A stretch of 5,532 bases of DNA, taken from Candidatus Pacearchaeota archaeon. Lineage in GTDB: Archaea; Nanobdellota; Nanobdellia; Pacearchaeales; GW2011-AR1. The stretch's first letter is position 1; each line of letters begins with the position of its first letter. A program made the position numbers and the translations under genes. The stretch is taken from assembly GCA_023140635.1 (NCBI GenBank), contig JAGLLG010000030.1:1-5532 (forward strand), given 5' to 3'. The notes beneath the pieces are model-generated. The model was not told the DNA's origin and ran no database searches. It saw only the letters and a list, made by a program, of their open reading frames with translations. Below are positions 5,236 to 5,532 of the stretch, piece after piece.

Positions 5236-5343
5236 GGAACATCAGTGCTGATGTCATTTAAAAAATTATTAGATATTATTATAGCATGCCCCGCCGAATT
5301 TAAATATTTGGTAGGGTATACATTGATTTATATTAGTAGCAAA

Positions 5344-5373
5344 TTTCAAAAGGTTACCTTTAATCTTTTGAAA
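5344..5373 (+). repeat. Perfect 9-bp hairpin upstream of 16S
   Basis: TTTCAAAAG (5344-5352) and CTTTTGAAA (5365-5373) are exact complements around a 12-nt loop. The loop itself, with adjoining stem bases, contains AGGTTACCT, an alternative small hairpin. Confidence 0.55.
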
Positions 5374-5385
5374 GCAAAAAGGATT

Positions 5386-5401
5386 TAGTTCTTCGGAACT
5401 A
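5386..5401 (+). repeat. cUUCGg-capped hairpin just before 16S
   Basis: TAGTTC/GAACTA forms a perfect 6-bp stem closed by the exceptionally stable C(UUCG)G tetraloop. It lies 20 nt before the 16S start. It may organise the precursor 5' end for processing or assembly. Confidence 0.65.
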
Positions 5402-5420
5402 TAAAAAACAATTTTGTTTA

Positions 5421-5532
5421 ATTCCAGTTTATCCTGCTGGAGGATGCAGCTATTTGGTTTGGGTTTAGACATGCAAGTTTTTTGCCGTCGTAAGATAGGT
5501 GAAAGCAAACTGCTCAGTAACACGTAGATAAT
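5421..5532 (+). rRNA. rrs: 16S ribosomal RNA, 5' end (runs off window)
   Basis: The first about 112 nt of small-subunit rRNA. The start ATTCCAGTTTATCCTGCTGG aligns with the archaeal ATTCCGGTTGATCCTGCCGG. It is followed by GGAGG, TTTAGACATGCAAGT (compare AAGCCATGCGAGT) and the nearly universal CTCAGTAACACGT (5513-5525). Helix 1 is kept by paired changes: TCCAG (5423-5427) pairs with CTGGA (5437-5441) in place of TCCGG/CCGGA. The loop has a further change, TTGATCC to TTTATCC. The exact mature 5' end may differ by a base or two. The 16S sequence is clearly divergent, as in DPANN archaea. Confidence 0.95.

Larger units (their letters stand above)
5041..5420 (+). other. Probable pre-16S rRNA leader, hairpin-rich
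   Basis: This stretch has no established protein gene but carries a run of hairpins. They are CTTTGGA/TCCAAAG (5075-5081 with 5088-5094), CTAGAAT/ATTCTAG (5116-5122 with 5159-5165) enclosing a second stem, and GTTCAACTT/AAGTTGAAC (5209-5217 with 5227-5235). Then come ACATCA/TGATGT (5239-5254), a CCC...GGG stem (5290-5316), TTTCAAAAG/CTTTTGAAA (5344-5352 with 5365-5373), TAGTTC-TTCG-GAACTA (5386-5401), and AAACAA/TTGTTT (5406-5419). Archaeal 16S leaders normally contain the 5' half of a long processing stem that pairs with sequence after 16S. That partner is outside the window. No tRNA, 7S or RNase P RNA signature was recognised. Boundaries rest on the TATA box and the 16S start. Confidence 0.6.

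Noticed and set aside
5248..5253. D box paired with TGATGA at 5148 as a full box C/D sRNA
   Set aside because: The boxes are about 100 nt apart and the CTGA is buried in a perfect hairpin, unlike compact archaeal C/D RNAs.
5041..5420. tRNA, RNase P RNA or SRP RNA gene in the gap before 16S
   Set aside because: No cloverleaf with T-arm and acceptor pairing, no RNase P conserved core words and no SRP domain motif were found. The word GTTCAA at 5209 belongs to a simple hairpin.
5269..5523. 84-codon open frame on the minus strand
   Set aside because: It runs antisense through the 16S 5' end and the structured leader, has no family motifs, and is explained by the AT-rich sequence.
1..5532. CRISPR array, insertion sequence or integration site
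   Set aside because: No regularly spaced direct repeats, transposase or integrase motifs, or tRNA-end duplications were seen; the inverted repeats are single local hairpins.

Overview
The window looks like low-GC chromosomal DNA from an archaeon, most likely a DPANN lineage (Pacearchaeota/Woesearchaeota-like). The lineage is an inference from overall character, not from a search. The archaeal assignment rests on an Rrp42 exosome subunit, an RpoK/Rpb6 RNA polymerase subunit, an archaeal-type S2 protein, TTTATAAA-type TATA boxes with apparently leaderless genes, and the 5' end of an archaeal-like 16S rRNA.

All supported genes lie on the + strand. Positions 1-2569 are a compact information-processing/central-metabolism cluster. 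It holds the 3' part of rrp42 (1-471), then rpoK (458-865, overlapping rrp42), a divergent enolase (897-2105), and a GNAT acetyltransferase (2102-2569, ATGA overlap). Ribosomal protein S2 (2682-3524) follows, with its own strong TATA box and a folded 5' leader of about 68 nt. The order rpoK-eno-rps2 is a known conserved archaeal arrangement. Here it is modified by rrp42 upstream and a GNAT gene inserted before rps2.

Positions 3591-4926 carry two apparently leaderless envelope genes. One is a small membrane-anchored protein with a periodic cysteine pattern; the other is a DUF4349 family protein with a membrane segment at each end. TATA geometry indicates that the DUF4349 protein starts at ATG 4039, not at the upstream TTG 4021.

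Positions 4927-5420 lack an established protein gene but are dense in structure. They contain a T-tract and a large inverted repeat after the DUF4349 gene, then a strong promoter sharing 13 identical bases with the rps2 promoter, then a run of perfect or near-perfect hairpins. One possible 27-codon ORF starts about 27 bp after the TATA box. The 16S rRNA begins at about 5421 and runs off the window. The hairpin region is best read as the pre-16S leader, though a separate small RNA or leader peptide cannot be excluded.

Functionally, most of the window serves RNA synthesis, RNA decay and translation, with glycolysis embedded in it. The two surface proteins form a separate module. The points most worth a second look are the folded rps2 leader, the hairpin-rich rRNA leader with its small ORF, the altered catalytic loops of the enolase, and the charged tails on RpoK and S2.
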